Shown here: positions 9,344 to 18,854 of the stretch, piece after piece
How the letters are laid out: every line of letters starts with the position of its first letter
How positions within the stretch are numbered: position 1 is the stretch's first letter
Origin: Mucilaginibacter rivuli
GTDB taxonomy: Bacteria > Bacteroidota > Bacteroidia > Sphingobacteriales > Sphingobacteriaceae
DNA: 64,000 nt
Direction of reading: 5' to 3'
Assembly: GCF_019391655.1 (NCBI RefSeq)
Contig: NZ_JAHXPQ010000003.1
Location: 1 to 64,000 of the forward strand
Translations under genes and position numbers: made by a program
The notes under the pieces: generated by a model
What the model was told of the DNA's origin: nothing
The model's input: only the letters and a program-made list of their open reading frames with translations
Database searches by the model: none

Positions 9344-9613
9344 TTAAGCGGCTTTAGCTTCCTCAATAATTACCGGCTCGTTAACGTTCAGCTTTTCTAT
9401 CTCGTAATCGTACATCAGTTCGCTTTCGGTAATCAGTATACCAAAATCATTAAACTTACGGCCCTCGTCAAAGGGGTATAAAAGGTACCCCCTTTTATCA
9501 GCATCATAACTGCTTAATACAAACAGCTCTTCGGGATATTTTTTAGCGCGTATTTTAGCACCTTCTACCAGTTGGTAGGCATCATTTATTGTGATATAGT
9601 TATTAGCTTTCAT
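9344..9613 (-). CDS. small hypothetical cytosolic protein
   Basis: This 89-residue acidic protein has no signal peptide or membrane segment. The N-terminus (NNYITINDAYQLVEGA) looks helical and the middle (LFVLSSYDADKRGYLLYPF) looks like paired strands. Codon use fits the neighbours. It is transcribed alone, convergent with the OmpA gene and followed by the ABC operon on the same strand. I do not recognise the family. Confidence 0.6.
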   Translation of the reverse strand: MKANNYITINDAYQLVEGAKIRAKKYPEELFVLSSYDADKRGYLLYPFDEGRKFNDFGILITESELMYDYEIEKLNVNEPVIIEEAKAA

Positions 9614-9679
9614 GTTGTTATTGTTTTGATTGATCGCTGAAACTGACCAGCTGTCAGAACCTACACAATAACTTTGCCA

Positions 9680-10429
9680 TTAGCTAAACCACTTAAAAAT
9701 ATCGGCTTGTTCCAGCTTCGCTTTTTCGTCCTCTTTCAGGTCGTGAATGATGCGGCCCTCTGTCATTTGTATAATGCGCTGCCCGTAGGTAAAGGCGTCT
9801 TTAAGGTTATGGGTTATTAATACGGTAGTGAGGTTAAAATCGTGTGTAAGCTTATCAGCCGTCCGCATCACAATATCTGCCGATCGTGGGTCTAAAGCGG
9901 CTGTGGGCTCATCCAACAGCAATATTTTACAGTTGGCCATTACACTCATCAGCAAGGTTAAAGCCTGCCGCTGCCCGCCCGAAAGTGTACCCATAGGCTG
10001 GTTTATTTTGGTTTCGAGGCCCATACCCAATAATGATAGTTTTTCCATCACCTTGTATTTAAAGCCTTCATCAATACCTATTTTAAGGCTTTTAGGATGC
10101 GTGCGTAATGCAGCCAGCCTGAAATTATCCAAAATACTCAAGTCGGGCGCTGTGCCGCTCAAAGGGTTCTGAAAAACCCGCGAAATATAACGGCTACGCT
10201 GATAATCGGCAAGATCGGTAACATCCCTCCCATCCAAAGCAACAGTACCTTGGGTTGGGCTTATACTGCCTGCAATAATATTCAGCAGTGTTGACTTTCC
10301 TGAACCATTTGATCCTACTACAACCAAAAACTCACCTATCTCTACATATAAGTCTATACCATTAAGGGCATTAACTTCGGTAGGCTTACCGTGGTTAAAC
10401 GTTTTACTGATGCCTGCTAATTCTATCAT
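9680..10429 (-). CDS. ABC transporter ATP-binding protein
   Basis: This ATPase subunit has about 249 residues. Walker A is GSNGSGKST, the signature is LSGGQRQ and Walker B is LLLDEPTAALD, followed by a switch His (ITHN). The start MIELAGISKTF at 10429 is preferred over a longer in-frame extension to 10480. It makes an ATGA overlap with the permease stop and begins at the first conserved strand. It energises the importer encoded by the two upstream genes. Of the characterised systems, the TrpXYZ/PF04392-type importers match best. Confidence 0.9.
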   Translation of the reverse strand: MIELAGISKTFNHGKPTEVNALNGIDLYVEIGEFLVVVGSNGSGKSTLLNIIAGSISPTQGTVALDGRDVTDLADYQRSRYISRVFQNPLSGTAPDLSILDNFRLAALRTHPKSLKIGIDEGFKYKVMEKLSLLGMGLETKINQPMGTLSGGQRQALTLLMSVMANCKILLLDEPTAALDPRSADIVMRTADKLTHDFNLTTVLITHNLKDAFTYGQRIIQMTEGRIIHDLKEDEKAKLEQADIFKWFS

Positions 10430-11292
10430 GCTGTTTTGATTGTTAAACGTGGGATGCCAACAAAAAGCAATACAAAGCAAGATGTAACAATTTTTAACAT
10501 GTTAGGATTAATACCTAAACTTAACGTAAGCGCTAATACAAGTTGAAATAATATAGCTCCGAATATCACTATCAGCAAAGTTTTCCAAACCGAAGTAATA
10601 TTAAACCAATTGATCATAGTTTCACCGATGATTACGGCACCAAGGCCCAATATAACAACGCCTATTCCCATATTAATATCGGCAAAGCTTTGTAGTTGTG
10701 TCATCAGATATCCGCTGGTTGCGGTCAGTGCATTTGCTATCGCCAGACCAATGATCTTCATTCGGTCTGTGTTAACTCCTAACGAACGTATCATGGTTTC
10801 ACTGTTACCTGTAGCACGCATCGCTATACCGAAATCTGTTTTTAATAAATAACCTATCAAAGTAATCATTATAGCTACAGCCAAAATGGCGAATACCAGT
10901 GTGTTTTGATTTACATCGGGTAGTATCTTCAGTCTTGTAAAAATAGTGGTATAATCTCTTAGCGGAAGATTTGAGCGGCCCATCGTTGTGAGATTTATTG
11001 AATACAATCCATTCATAACTAATATTCCCGCTAAAAGTGCATTCACTTTAAGTTTGGTATGTATCCATCCCGTTAAAACTCCGGCTAATGCTCCCGCGCA
11101 TATTACTAACGGCAGAATAAAGTAAAACTTCATGCCATGTGTAAATAATGTCGCTGTAATGGCAGCACCAAGCATATAACTTCCATCGGTAGTAATATCG
11201 GGAATGTTAAATATCTTCATCGAGATGTAGATACCAAGGGCTATCCCGGCAAAGCATAAGCCTTGTAATATGGCGGTCAGTAAAAAATCCAT
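10426..11292 (-). CDS. ABC transporter permease (LivH-like fold)
   Basis: This is a 288-residue inner-membrane protein with eight or more hydrophobic segments and the conserved branched-chain-type permease sequence MRATGNSETMIRSLG near the middle (coupling region). The start codon abuts the stop of the substrate-binding gene and the stop overlaps the ATPase start, so the three genes form a tight operon. Permeases paired with PF04392 binding proteins import small ligands such as amino acids (tryptophan in streptococcal TrpXYZ); the ligand here is unknown. Confidence 0.88.
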   Translation of the reverse strand: MDFLLTAILQGLCFAGIALGIYISMKIFNIPDITTDGSYMLGAAITATLFTHGMKFYFILPLVICAGALAGVLTGWIHTKLKVNALLAGILVMNGLYSINLTTMGRSNLPLRDYTTIFTRLKILPDVNQNTLVFAILAVAIMITLIGYLLKTDFGIAMRATGNSETMIRSLGVNTDRMKIIGLAIANALTATSGYLMTQLQSFADINMGIGVVILGLGAVIIGETMINWFNITSVWKTLLIVIFGAILFQLVLALTLSLGINPNMLKIVTSCFVLLFVGIPRLTIKTA

Positions 11293-12261
11293 TTATTTAA
11301 CGGCTTCAAAATTTGAGGGTACAGTAATGTTATATTTTTTAGCCGATGCGGCGTTGTATACCCGTTTACGTATTTTAACCATCTCCGGTTTTAAACCTTC
11401 GGTTTTATGTGTTTTTAAATATTGGGCAGCCTGCTCACCGGCCTGGTACCCCCATTGGTAAATATCGGCGCCATAAGCAGCAACCGCGCCACGCTGTACC
11501 AAACCAGCCTCGCTGGTAAATATAGGTACATCCTTTTCGTTGCAGCTTTTCAGAATGGTCTCGAACGATGCGAATACGCTGTTATCCGGGTTGGCAAAAA
11601 ACGCGTCAATATTTTTATTCAATAACGATTTAGTAACCAGTTGCGCTTCCGCGGATGAATTAAGCGGTGTTGCTACCAGCTCGATGTTCAATTGACCGGC
11701 CAAAGCTTTTATCCGGCTCATGGCATCTACCGATTGAGGTTCCGATTGATTATAGATCATCCCGATAACCAGCTTAGTGCCTTTAGGCTTCACCAGTTTG
11801 GGGATGATGGAGAATGAAGTATCAATATAGTTCAGGTCTTCTTCCGTACCAAAAACATTGGCAGGTGCATTGCCTTTGGCATCTTCAAGCTTCATCAGTT
11901 TGGCTGTAGGCGCTACCATTTTAAAAATGGGGATAGTGGTAGTTTTTTGCGCCGCTGTAATGGTTGAGAGTGTTGTACAGGTAGCCAGCAAATCAACCTT
12001 TGCGCTGATAAAGTAATTCACTATTTGGGTAAGCGTAGGTATATCCCCCTGGGCATTGCGGTAATCAATTTTTACGGTGTGCTGCTCTTCGCTAAAGCCG
12101 TTCTTTTTCAGTGCATCGGTAAAACCTGTGCGGGCCTGGGCAATAGTTGCATCTTCAAAGGCATCTATAAAACCAATTACGGGCACTGCACTCTTTTTCT
12201 CCTGGCAGGCAGTCAAAAATAATACGACTAAAAATAAGCCGGTTAACTTAATAAGCTTCAT
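11293..12261 (-). CDS. ABC transporter substrate-binding lipoprotein (PF04392-type)
   Basis: This 322-residue lipoprotein has a signal peptide with lipobox LTAC (MKLIKLTGLFLVVLFLTAC). The mature part is a two-lobed periplasmic-binding fold beginning VPVIGFIDAFEDATIAQARTG, with IDYRNAQGD and PNDIF-like segments (AFFANPDNSVF) characteristic of the ABC_sub_bind family. It is the first gene of the importer operon and defines its specificity; TrpX-like aromatic amino-acid binding is possible but unproven. An inverted repeat lies just upstream (12282-12303). Confidence 0.88.
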   Translation of the reverse strand: MKLIKLTGLFLVVLFLTACQEKKSAVPVIGFIDAFEDATIAQARTGFTDALKKNGFSEEQHTVKIDYRNAQGDIPTLTQIVNYFISAKVDLLATCTTLSTITAAQKTTTIPIFKMVAPTAKLMKLEDAKGNAPANVFGTEEDLNYIDTSFSIIPKLVKPKGTKLVIGMIYNQSEPQSVDAMSRIKALAGQLNIELVATPLNSSAEAQLVTKSLLNKNIDAFFANPDNSVFASFETILKSCNEKDVPIFTSEAGLVQRGAVAAYGADIYQWGYQAGEQAAQYLKTHKTEGLKPEMVKIRKRVYNAASAKKYNITVPSNFEAVK

Positions 12262-12281
12262 GCCACTAATTTATATATATT

Positions 12282-12303
12282 TTCAAATTATTGATGATTT
12301 GAA
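12282..12303. promoter_or_regulatory. inverted repeat in divergent promoter region
   Basis: TTCAAAT and ATTTGAA are separated by 8 bases, about 20 bases upstream of the ABC operon start. It could be an operator or a hairpin at the 5' end. There is only one copy, so support is weak. Confidence 0.3.
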
Positions 12304-12415
12304 CACTTAAATCAACTAAATCCGAAATTGAAAATCCGAAACGGCGCAGCCCTCTTGAGCACCTAAAAACAAACAAGGCGAAAAATTCGAAATCAAAGCC
12401 CTATTTTAGCCCACA

Positions 12416-13564
12416 ATGATACATATTACTTCAAAGCTACCACAAACGGGTACAACTATATTCACTGTGATGTCGGCATTGGCCACTCAGGTTGGCGCAA
12501 TTAATCTTTCGCAGGGTTTCCCCGATTATGATTGCCCGCCCGAACTGATCAGGCTGGTTGAAAAGGCAATGCGCGACGGGCATAACCAATATACGCCAAT
12601 GGCAGGCTTAATGCCCCTGCGCGAAGAGATCAGCATTAAAACAGAAAAACTATACGGAGGCTACTATAATCCCGATACCGAAATAACGGTTACCGCCGGG
12701 GGCACTCAGGCTATTTTTACGGCCATTTGCTGTGCCATACAACCTAATGATGAAGTAATCGTATTTGAGCCCGCTTATGACAGCTATGCCCCTGCCATTA
12801 AGGTGATGGGCGGTGTGGTAAAATCGCTGGAGCTTTCGCCCGATGATAATTATGCCATCCCATGGGATATGGTACGCAGGCTCATTACCAACAAAACAAG
12901 ACTTATTATACTGAACACCCCGCATAACCCTACGGCTACCATTTTACAGCAAAACGATATTGATGAGCTTTGCGCGATAGTAAAAAACCAGGATATACTG
13001 ATACTGAGCGATGAGGTTTACGAACATTTGATATACGACGGGCAAACCCACCACAGCATGGCGCGGTACGAAGAGTTGCGCAAGCGTAGCTTTATAGCCG
13101 TATCATTCGGTAAACTTTTTCATACTACAGGTTGGAAAATGGGTTATTGCATGGCTCCCGCACATTTAATGGCCGAGTTTAGAAAAGTACACCAGTTTTT
13201 GGTGTTCAGTGTTAACTCGCCCATGCAATACGCCATTGCCGAATATTTAAAGGATGAAAACACCTACAATGGCTTAGCTGCTTTTTTCCAGCAAAAGCGC
13301 GATCATTTCAGACAAGGAATGGCACAAACCCGGTTTGAACTATTGCCTTGCGCGGGCTCTTATTTCCAATCAGTTAAATATCATAACATAAGTGACGAAA
13401 AAGATACCGATATTGCATTACGTATAACCAAAGAGTTTGGTGTTGCATCTATACCTACCTCGGCCTTTTATTCGAGAGGTACAGACCACCATGTATTACG
13501 GTTTTGTTTTGCAAAAAAACAAGAAACGCTCGATAAAGCCGTTGATAAACTGATGAAGGTATAA
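12416..13564 (+). CDS. methionine aminotransferase-type PLP enzyme (YbdL-like)
   Basis: This 382-residue fold-type I aminotransferase resembles E. coli YbdL from end to end. The shared segments are SKLPQTGTTIFT at the N-terminus, INLSQGFPDYDCP, NTPHNPTA, LSDEVYEHL and the PLP lysine in SFGKLFHTTGWKMGYC (about residue 235). YbdL prefers methionine, and relatives act as glutamine transaminase K or kynurenine aminotransferase. The omega-amidase gene begins 34 bases downstream. This supports a paired transamination/deamidation route, for example regenerating methionine from 2-oxo-4-methylthiobutyrate with glutamine as donor. Confidence 0.92.
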   Translation: MIHITSKLPQTGTTIFTVMSALATQVGAINLSQGFPDYDCPPELIRLVEKAMRDGHNQYTPMAGLMPLREEISIKTEKLYGGYYNPDTEITVTAGGTQAIFTAICCAIQPNDEVIVFEPAYDSYAPAIKVMGGVVKSLELSPDDNYAIPWDMVRRLITNKTRLIILNTPHNPTATILQQNDIDELCAIVKNQDILILSDEVYEHLIYDGQTHHSMARYEELRKRSFIAVSFGKLFHTTGWKMGYCMAPAHLMAEFRKVHQFLVFSVNSPMQYAIAEYLKDENTYNGLAAFFQQKRDHFRQGMAQTRFELLPCAGSYFQSVKYHNISDEKDTDIALRITKEFGVASIPTSAFYSRGTDHHVLRFCFAKKQETLDKAVDKLMKV

Positions 13565-13598
13565 CAGTACTAAGCCGATTCGCATAAACCTATTTGGA

Positions 13599-14378
13599 AT
13601 GGATAATTTAAAAGTAACCGTTTTCCAGGGCTACCTCTTCTGGGAAAACATTGATAAAAACCTGCAAAACATCACGTTGCGCCTTTCGGGCATACGCGAA
13701 AAAACAGATTTGATCATCCTACCAGAAATGTTTAATACCGGCTTTAGCATGAATGTTGATGCTTTAGCCGAACCTATGAATGGCAAAACTATGCAATGGA
13801 TGACCGGTGTGGCTAAAAAATACGAGTGTGTAGTTACAGGCAGCCTTATCATCAGCGAAAGCGGCAAATTCTATAACCGTTTGATCTGGATGCGCCCCGA
13901 CGGTACTTATGAGCACTATGATAAGCGCCACCTGTTTGCCATGGGCAAAGAAGACCATACTTACACCGCAGGAACCAAGCGCCTGATAGTAGAACTGAAC
14001 GGCTGGAAAATATGCCCCGTTATCTGTTATGATCTGCGTTTCCCCGTATGGCTGCGTAATGTTGATGCCGCATACGATATATTGCTGGTGGTAGCCAACT
14101 GGCCCGAAAAACGCGCCCTGCACTGGCGCACGCTCATTCCCGCCCGCGCTATCGAGAACCAATGTTATGTAATTGCCGTTAACCGTGTAGGGCATGATGG
14201 TAACGAGGTTTACCATTCCGGCGACTCGAACTGTATTGACCCGAACGGTAAAGTGATTTACTACAAACGTGATGAAGAGGATCTGTACACTTTCTCCATC
14301 AACGCCGACGAGTTGGCCTTTGTGCGCCGTGCCATGCCGTTTTTAAGGGATGCGGATGATTTTACCATTCAACAATAA
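13599..14378 (+). CDS. omega-amidase, nitrilase superfamily (YafV-like)
   Basis: This is a 259-residue C-N hydrolase. The Glu-Lys-Cys triad is visible: Glu in LPEMFNTGF (about 47), Lys in YDKRHLF (about 110) and the nucleophile in VICYDLRFPVWLRN (about 146). YafV-type omega-amidases hydrolyse 2-oxoglutaramate and 2-oxosuccinamate, the products of glutamine or asparagine transamination. Being directly downstream of the methionine-type aminotransferase supports that role, pulling the transamination forward. Confidence 0.92.
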   Translation: MDNLKVTVFQGYLFWENIDKNLQNITLRLSGIREKTDLIILPEMFNTGFSMNVDALAEPMNGKTMQWMTGVAKKYECVVTGSLIISESGKFYNRLIWMRPDGTYEHYDKRHLFAMGKEDHTYTAGTKRLIVELNGWKICPVICYDLRFPVWLRNVDAAYDILLVVANWPEKRALHWRTLIPARAIENQCYVIAVNRVGHDGNEVYHSGDSNCIDPNGKVIYYKRDEEDLYTFSINADELAFVRRAMPFLRDADDFTIQQ

Positions 14379-14389
14379 GATGGTTCAAT

Positions 14390-15178
14390 ATGGTTAGAAC
14401 AGAATATTATCAAGCTTCAAAGTACTTAACTGATTTAAAAGAATTTGAAGATTCTGAGAGTGCTATCGGAATGGTAGGTAACGCAAAAAATATTGACAGG
14501 TTAAAAGACCTTAATATCCAAAAACTATGGTTATTAGGAGCGAATGAAAAGGAACTAGATAAAATATTAAAATATTGTAAACCTGAATTTATCAGTATTT
14601 ATCAAGTTTTAGCACAAGACCTTACCATTCTTGAAAGTCTTACGACAACAAAAACTATCGTGTTAATATGGAACTCAAAAATCGCTGAACTTTGGAACCT
14701 CAATGCAAATACAAACCTTAGCTCACTTACTATCAAGGGTTTTTCAAAACTTAATAATATTGACCCGATTGGCAAAGTAGAAAATTTAGAATATTTAGTA
14801 CTAGAAGGCGGTATGTGGAAGCCCTTGAAAATTAAATCCATTTCTTCATTGGCAAATCTTACAAATCTCAAATATCTGAGACTTGCCAATTTAAAAATTG
14901 AAGATGGCTCGCTGAGGCCTATAGGAAATCTGCAAAATCTTGAAAAGCTATCGGTTTCAAATCAATTCAATACGGAAGAATATGCTTGGCTGTCGGTCAA
15001 ATTAAAAAACACCACCTGTAATCTTTTCCAGCCATATATAAAACTAAATCAAAAAATTTCCGATAACGACATTATGGTAGTAGGCCGACGAAAGCCATTT
15101 TTAAATTCAGAAAAGGATAAGGATAAAATACAAAAGTATGAACAAGAGTTTTATAGATTGGTTAAAGCATCAGAATAG
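14390..15178 (+). CDS. leucine-rich-repeat protein, AT-rich orphan
   Basis: This 262-residue protein has no signal peptide. Irregular leucine-rich repeats occupy about residues 55-195 (for example LEYLVLEGGMW, LKYLRLANLKIEDGS, LEKLSVSNQF), spaced about 22-27 residues apart. They are followed by a charged helical tail. It is probably a cytosolic protein-protein interaction module. Base composition is clearly more AT-rich than that of the omega-amidase 11 bases upstream and the GH92 gene downstream, suggesting recent acquisition. It may be read through from the aminotransferase operon, but a functional link is not indicated. Confidence 0.65.
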   Translation: MVRTEYYQASKYLTDLKEFEDSESAIGMVGNAKNIDRLKDLNIQKLWLLGANEKELDKILKYCKPEFISIYQVLAQDLTILESLTTTKTIVLIWNSKIAELWNLNANTNLSSLTIKGFSKLNNIDPIGKVENLEYLVLEGGMWKPLKIKSISSLANLTNLKYLRLANLKIEDGSLRPIGNLQNLEKLSVSNQFNTEEYAWLSVKLKNTTCNLFQPYIKLNQKISDNDIMVVGRRKPFLNSEKDKDKIQKYEQEFYRLVKASE

Positions 15179-15248
15179 TATAAGGTATGCTATGTAAATT
15201 AATTTATAAGAACCATATTCACAGGGCAAAATCTTCGTTATTAACACC

Positions 15249-17816
15249 ATGATATATAAGTTCAATTTTAATATCCTCCTTATACTATTCCTGTGTTTAA
15301 GCTTATCAGCATCGGCACAAAAAAAGAAAGATTACACCTCACTTGTTGATCCCTTTATTGGTACCGGCGGTCATGGCCATACTTATCCGGGTGCCGTTGT
15401 CCCTTTCGGGATGGTGCAGTTAAGTCCGGATACACGTTTAACAGGTTGGGATGGCAGTTCAGGTTATCATTATACAGATTCGGTAGTGTACGGCTTTTCA
15501 CATACACATTTAAGTGGCACCGGCATCCCAGACTACTGTGATATTCTGTTTATGCCTACCACAGGTGAACCTGAATTTAAAAACACCGACTACAGCTCCC
15601 CGTTCAAAAAGAAGAATGAGTTTGCAACGCCGGGATACTACAAAACCCACCTGGATAAATATAACATCGATGTGGAGTTAACAGCTACCACACGCGTAGG
15701 CGTTCACAAATACGCTTTCCCGGGCGGTAGCAAGCAGGCCAATATTATTGTTGACCTGCAGCACCGTGACAAGGTGTTGGAATCATCCGTTGAAGTAATA
15801 AATGACCATGAGATACAGGGCTTCCGCCGCTCCCAATCATGGGCAAAAAACCAGTATGTATATTTCTACGCCAAATTTTCAAAACCCTTTAAAACTTATG
15901 GCATAGCGGTGAATGACGTTGTGCAGGACGGGCAAAACAAAGCCGAAGGCACAAACATTAAATTGTACCTGCAGTTTGATAACCCGGGCGAGGTAATATC
16001 CAAAGTAGGTATCTCATCAGTAAGTACCGATGGGGCGCTAAATAACATGGATACCGAAGTGCCCGATTTTGATTTCAAAAAAGTACAACGCACGGCCAAA
16101 GCAATGTGGATGAAAGAATTGGGAAAAATTGATGTAGAGGGCGGGGCGCCAACTTCGGTACAGCCCCCACCATCTAATAATAACCAAAACGGCGGCGCTT
16201 ATGGTATGGGGAACCCCAGGCCAAGGCAGGCACCTGTTATTGATTACGCCCGAATTAAACAAACCATATTTTATACTGCACTATACCACAGTATGTTAGC
16301 GCCAAACATTTACAGTGATGCTGATGGCCAATACCGTGGTATTGATAACAAGATACACAAAGCTGATGGCTTTGATTATTACACGGTGTTTTCTTTATGG
16401 GACACCTATCGCGCCGAAAATCCGCTGCTCACCATCATTGATAAAAAGCGCACTATCGATTTTATCAAAAGCTTTTTAGCCATGTACGATCAGGGTGGCG
16501 TGCTGCCCGTATGGCCGCTTGCATCAAACGAAACCTTTTGTATGGTGGGTAACCACGCCATACCCGTTATTGTTGATGCCTATGCCAAGGGGGTTAGGGA
16601 TTTTGATGCAGAGAAAGCCTTAGCAGCTATGAAAGCCACGGTAAACCGTAATCAGTTCGGGTTGGATTCTTACCGTAAAAATGGGCTTGTGCTGGCCGAT
16701 AAAGAAAATGAATCAGTATCTAAAACATTAGAATATGCCATTGATGATTACTGCATCGCCCAAATGGCTAAAATGATGAACAAACCACAGGATTACAGCG
16801 AATACATTAAACGTGCCCAATATTGGAAAAACCAATACGATAACCAAACCGGCTTTATGCGTGCCCGCAGCAATGGCGGCTGGGTTGCGCCTTTTTCAGC
16901 AACCGATGTCAATAAAAATTATACTGAAGGGAATGCATGGCAATACGCTTTCCTTGTACCGCAGGATGTAAATACGCTGATTGACTACATGGGTGGAAAA
17001 GATAAATTTGAAACCAAACTGGAAGAATTGTTTACTACTACCGATAAGCCAACCGGCCATGAGTTACCAGACCTGACCGGCCTTATGGGCCAATACGCGC
17101 ATGGCAACGAGCCGAGCCATCACATTGCCTATCTGTTCGATTTTACGGATAACCCTTATAAAACCCAGTTGTACGTTAACCGCATTATGCGCGATGAGTA
17201 CAAAGCCACACCCGATGGCCTGGCCGGTAATGACGATTGCGGACAAATGTCGGCATGGTATGTAATGAGCGCTTTGGGCTTTTATACCATACAACCGGGT
17301 CAGCCCGATTTCCTGATTGGCCTGCCTGCTTTTGATAAAGCGGTCATCAATCTGGAAAATGATAAAAAATTCACCATAACCAGCTCAGGTTCTTCGGCTT
17401 CCAGCTATTACCTTCAGGGAATGAGTCTGAATAAAAACGCTTACGGCAAGGTATACCTCACCTATAATGACATTGCCAATGGCGGTGATTTTGAAGTACT
17501 AACGGGCCGTTTGCCCAACAAGCTTTTTATGCAGGACCTGGAAAAACCTGTTTCCAAAATAAGCGATGATTTGATTGTACCTAACCCCTACATGGTTTAC
17601 CCGGCCGATACATTTAAAGATCAAACCACGCTTTCTTTTGGATGTGCCGATGCGGGGGCCAAAATATATTACACGCTTGATGGTTCTGAGCCTACGGCAG
17701 GTTCAACTATGTACAGCAAACCCGTTGCCATAACAGCTACTACCACAGTTAAATGCATCGCCATTAAGAACGGTGTTAAAAGCTTTGTAGTTGAGGGTAA
17801 ATTATCGCGGATGTGA
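15249..17816 (+). CDS. GH92 alpha-mannosidase, secreted, with C-terminal CHB_HEX-like domain
   Basis: This is an 855-residue secreted glycosidase. A signal peptide (ending SLSASAQ) is followed by the GH92 N-terminal beta-sandwich (VDPFIGTGGHGHTYPGAVVPFG, about 33-55; FSHTHLSGTG) and the (alpha/alpha)6 catalytic domain. The catalytic domain has the family motifs YTVFSLWDTYR, GNEPSHHIAYLF and GNDDCGQMSAWYV. GH92 enzymes are calcium-dependent exo-alpha-mannosidases acting on N-glycan or yeast mannan-type glycans. Residues about 775-850 form a chitobiase/beta-hexosaminidase C-terminal-like domain (IYYTLDGSEPT). It is not in a SusC/D locus here. A symmetrical hairpin follows the stop. Confidence 0.94.
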   Translation: MIYKFNFNILLILFLCLSLSASAQKKKDYTSLVDPFIGTGGHGHTYPGAVVPFGMVQLSPDTRLTGWDGSSGYHYTDSVVYGFSHTHLSGTGIPDYCDILFMPTTGEPEFKNTDYSSPFKKKNEFATPGYYKTHLDKYNIDVELTATTRVGVHKYAFPGGSKQANIIVDLQHRDKVLESSVEVINDHEIQGFRRSQSWAKNQYVYFYAKFSKPFKTYGIAVNDVVQDGQNKAEGTNIKLYLQFDNPGEVISKVGISSVSTDGALNNMDTEVPDFDFKKVQRTAKAMWMKELGKIDVEGGAPTSVQPPPSNNNQNGGAYGMGNPRPRQAPVIDYARIKQTIFYTALYHSMLAPNIYSDADGQYRGIDNKIHKADGFDYYTVFSLWDTYRAENPLLTIIDKKRTIDFIKSFLAMYDQGGVLPVWPLASNETFCMVGNHAIPVIVDAYAKGVRDFDAEKALAAMKATVNRNQFGLDSYRKNGLVLADKENESVSKTLEYAIDDYCIAQMAKMMNKPQDYSEYIKRAQYWKNQYDNQTGFMRARSNGGWVAPFSATDVNKNYTEGNAWQYAFLVPQDVNTLIDYMGGKDKFETKLEELFTTTDKPTGHELPDLTGLMGQYAHGNEPSHHIAYLFDFTDNPYKTQLYVNRIMRDEYKATPDGLAGNDDCGQMSAWYVMSALGFYTIQPGQPDFLIGLPAFDKAVINLENDKKFTITSSGSSASSYYLQGMSLNKNAYGKVYLTYNDIANGGDFEVLTGRLPNKLFMQDLEKPVSKISDDLIVPNPYMVYPADTFKDQTTLSFGCADAGAKIYYTLDGSEPTAGSTMYSKPVAITATTTVKCIAIKNGVKSFVVEGKLSRM

Positions 17817-17821
17817 TGATA

Positions 17822-17852
17822 CGGGTACTTAGTTTTCCTGACCAAGTACCCG
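17822..17852. terminator. bidirectional terminator hairpin
   Basis: CGGGTACTT pairs perfectly with AAGTACCCG across a 13-base loop, between the convergent GH92 and PPK2 genes. The flanks are A/T-rich on both sides, so it can serve both transcripts. Confidence 0.7.
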
Positions 17853-17866
17853 ATATTTAAAATCTA

Positions 17867-18745
17867 CTACTTCTTAAGTAACCCATTTTTCACTTTCGCC
17901 AACTTAGCCATTTCCTCATCAGGTAAAACAGGATATTTCAGGTTCATATCTTCAAGTACCTGTAGCATAATGGTTGATATGGCTATCCGGGTAAACCACT
18001 TTTTATCCGCAGGGATAACGTACCATGGCGCTTTATCCGTAGCGGTGGCGTTTATAGCATCTTCGTAAGCATGCATATAATCTTTCCAGCGGTCGCGCTC
18101 GGCAATATCGCTTTCCGAAAATTTCCAATTCTTTTCCGGGTCATCAATTCTTGCCAAAAAACGCTCTTTCTGTTCTTCCTTTGATACATTTAAAAAGAAT
18201 TTGATAATAACAGTTCCGTTATCACTCAAATGCTCTTCAAAGCAACGAATGCTGTTGTACCGTCTTTTCCAAAAAACATCATCAATATCCTTCACCTCTT
18301 CTATACCAGGCAGATGCTGCGCTAATACTGTTTCAGGGTGTACTTTACAAACCAGTACATCCTCATAATGTGAGCGGTTATGTATTCCTATCCGGCCGGT
18401 TTCGGGTAGGGCGCGGTAATGCCGCCATAAAAAATCATGATCAAGCTCTTCTTTGCTCGGCTGCTTAAAACTGTATACCTGGCAGCCCTGCGGGTTAAGG
18501 CCGCTCATGGTATGTTCAATAGCACTGTCCTTACCCGCGGCGTCCATAGCCTGGAAAATAATGAGTAAGGTGTGGCGGTGTTCCGCATAAAGCGCGTCCT
18601 GCAGTTTGTTAATGCGGGTTTTCAGGCGCTCTAATACCAATTCAGCTTCGTCTTTTATATAATCGCCGCTATCATCGGTAGGATGATTTTTAATTTTAAA
18701 TTTGCTACCCGAAGTTATTTTAAATTTTTTGATAATATTGTCCAT
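17867..18745 (-). CDS. ppk2: polyphosphate kinase 2 family protein (PPK2)
   Basis: This 292-residue single-domain PPK2 has Walker A in FQAMDAAGKDS (residues about 64-74), the family segment FLWRHYRALPETGRIGIHNRSHYEDVL, and Walker B/lid residues in VIIKFFLNVSKEEQKERFLAR. PPK2 enzymes phosphorylate nucleoside mono- or diphosphates from polyphosphate. The length and NPQGCQVYSFKQPS segment fit the short PPK2 classes, whose preference for NMP or NDP I cannot decide from sequence alone. It is cytosolic and divergent from the PBP gene. Confidence 0.92.
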   Translation of the reverse strand: MDNIIKKFKITSGSKFKIKNHPTDDSGDYIKDEAELVLERLKTRINKLQDALYAEHRHTLLIIFQAMDAAGKDSAIEHTMSGLNPQGCQVYSFKQPSKEELDHDFLWRHYRALPETGRIGIHNRSHYEDVLVCKVHPETVLAQHLPGIEEVKDIDDVFWKRRYNSIRCFEEHLSDNGTVIIKFFLNVSKEEQKERFLARIDDPEKNWKFSESDIAERDRWKDYMHAYEDAINATATDKAPWYVIPADKKWFTRIAISTIMLQVLEDMNLKYPVLPDEEMAKLAKVKNGLLKK

Positions 18746-18783
18746 AGTAAAAATAGCTTTGTGGCGTTTTAAATGCCATTAGT

Positions 18784-18807
18784 ATATCAAACCAACAATG
18801 TTGATAT
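18784..18807. promoter_or_regulatory. inverted repeat between ppk2 and PBP genes
   Basis: ATATCAA and TTGATAT are separated by 10 bases in the 109-base divergent intergenic region. It could be a dimeric regulator site controlling one or both genes. It is seen once only. Confidence 0.3.
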
Positions 18808-18854
18808 TTGTTATTCTCCTATAAATTAGACCATAATTTTTACATATACACCGC

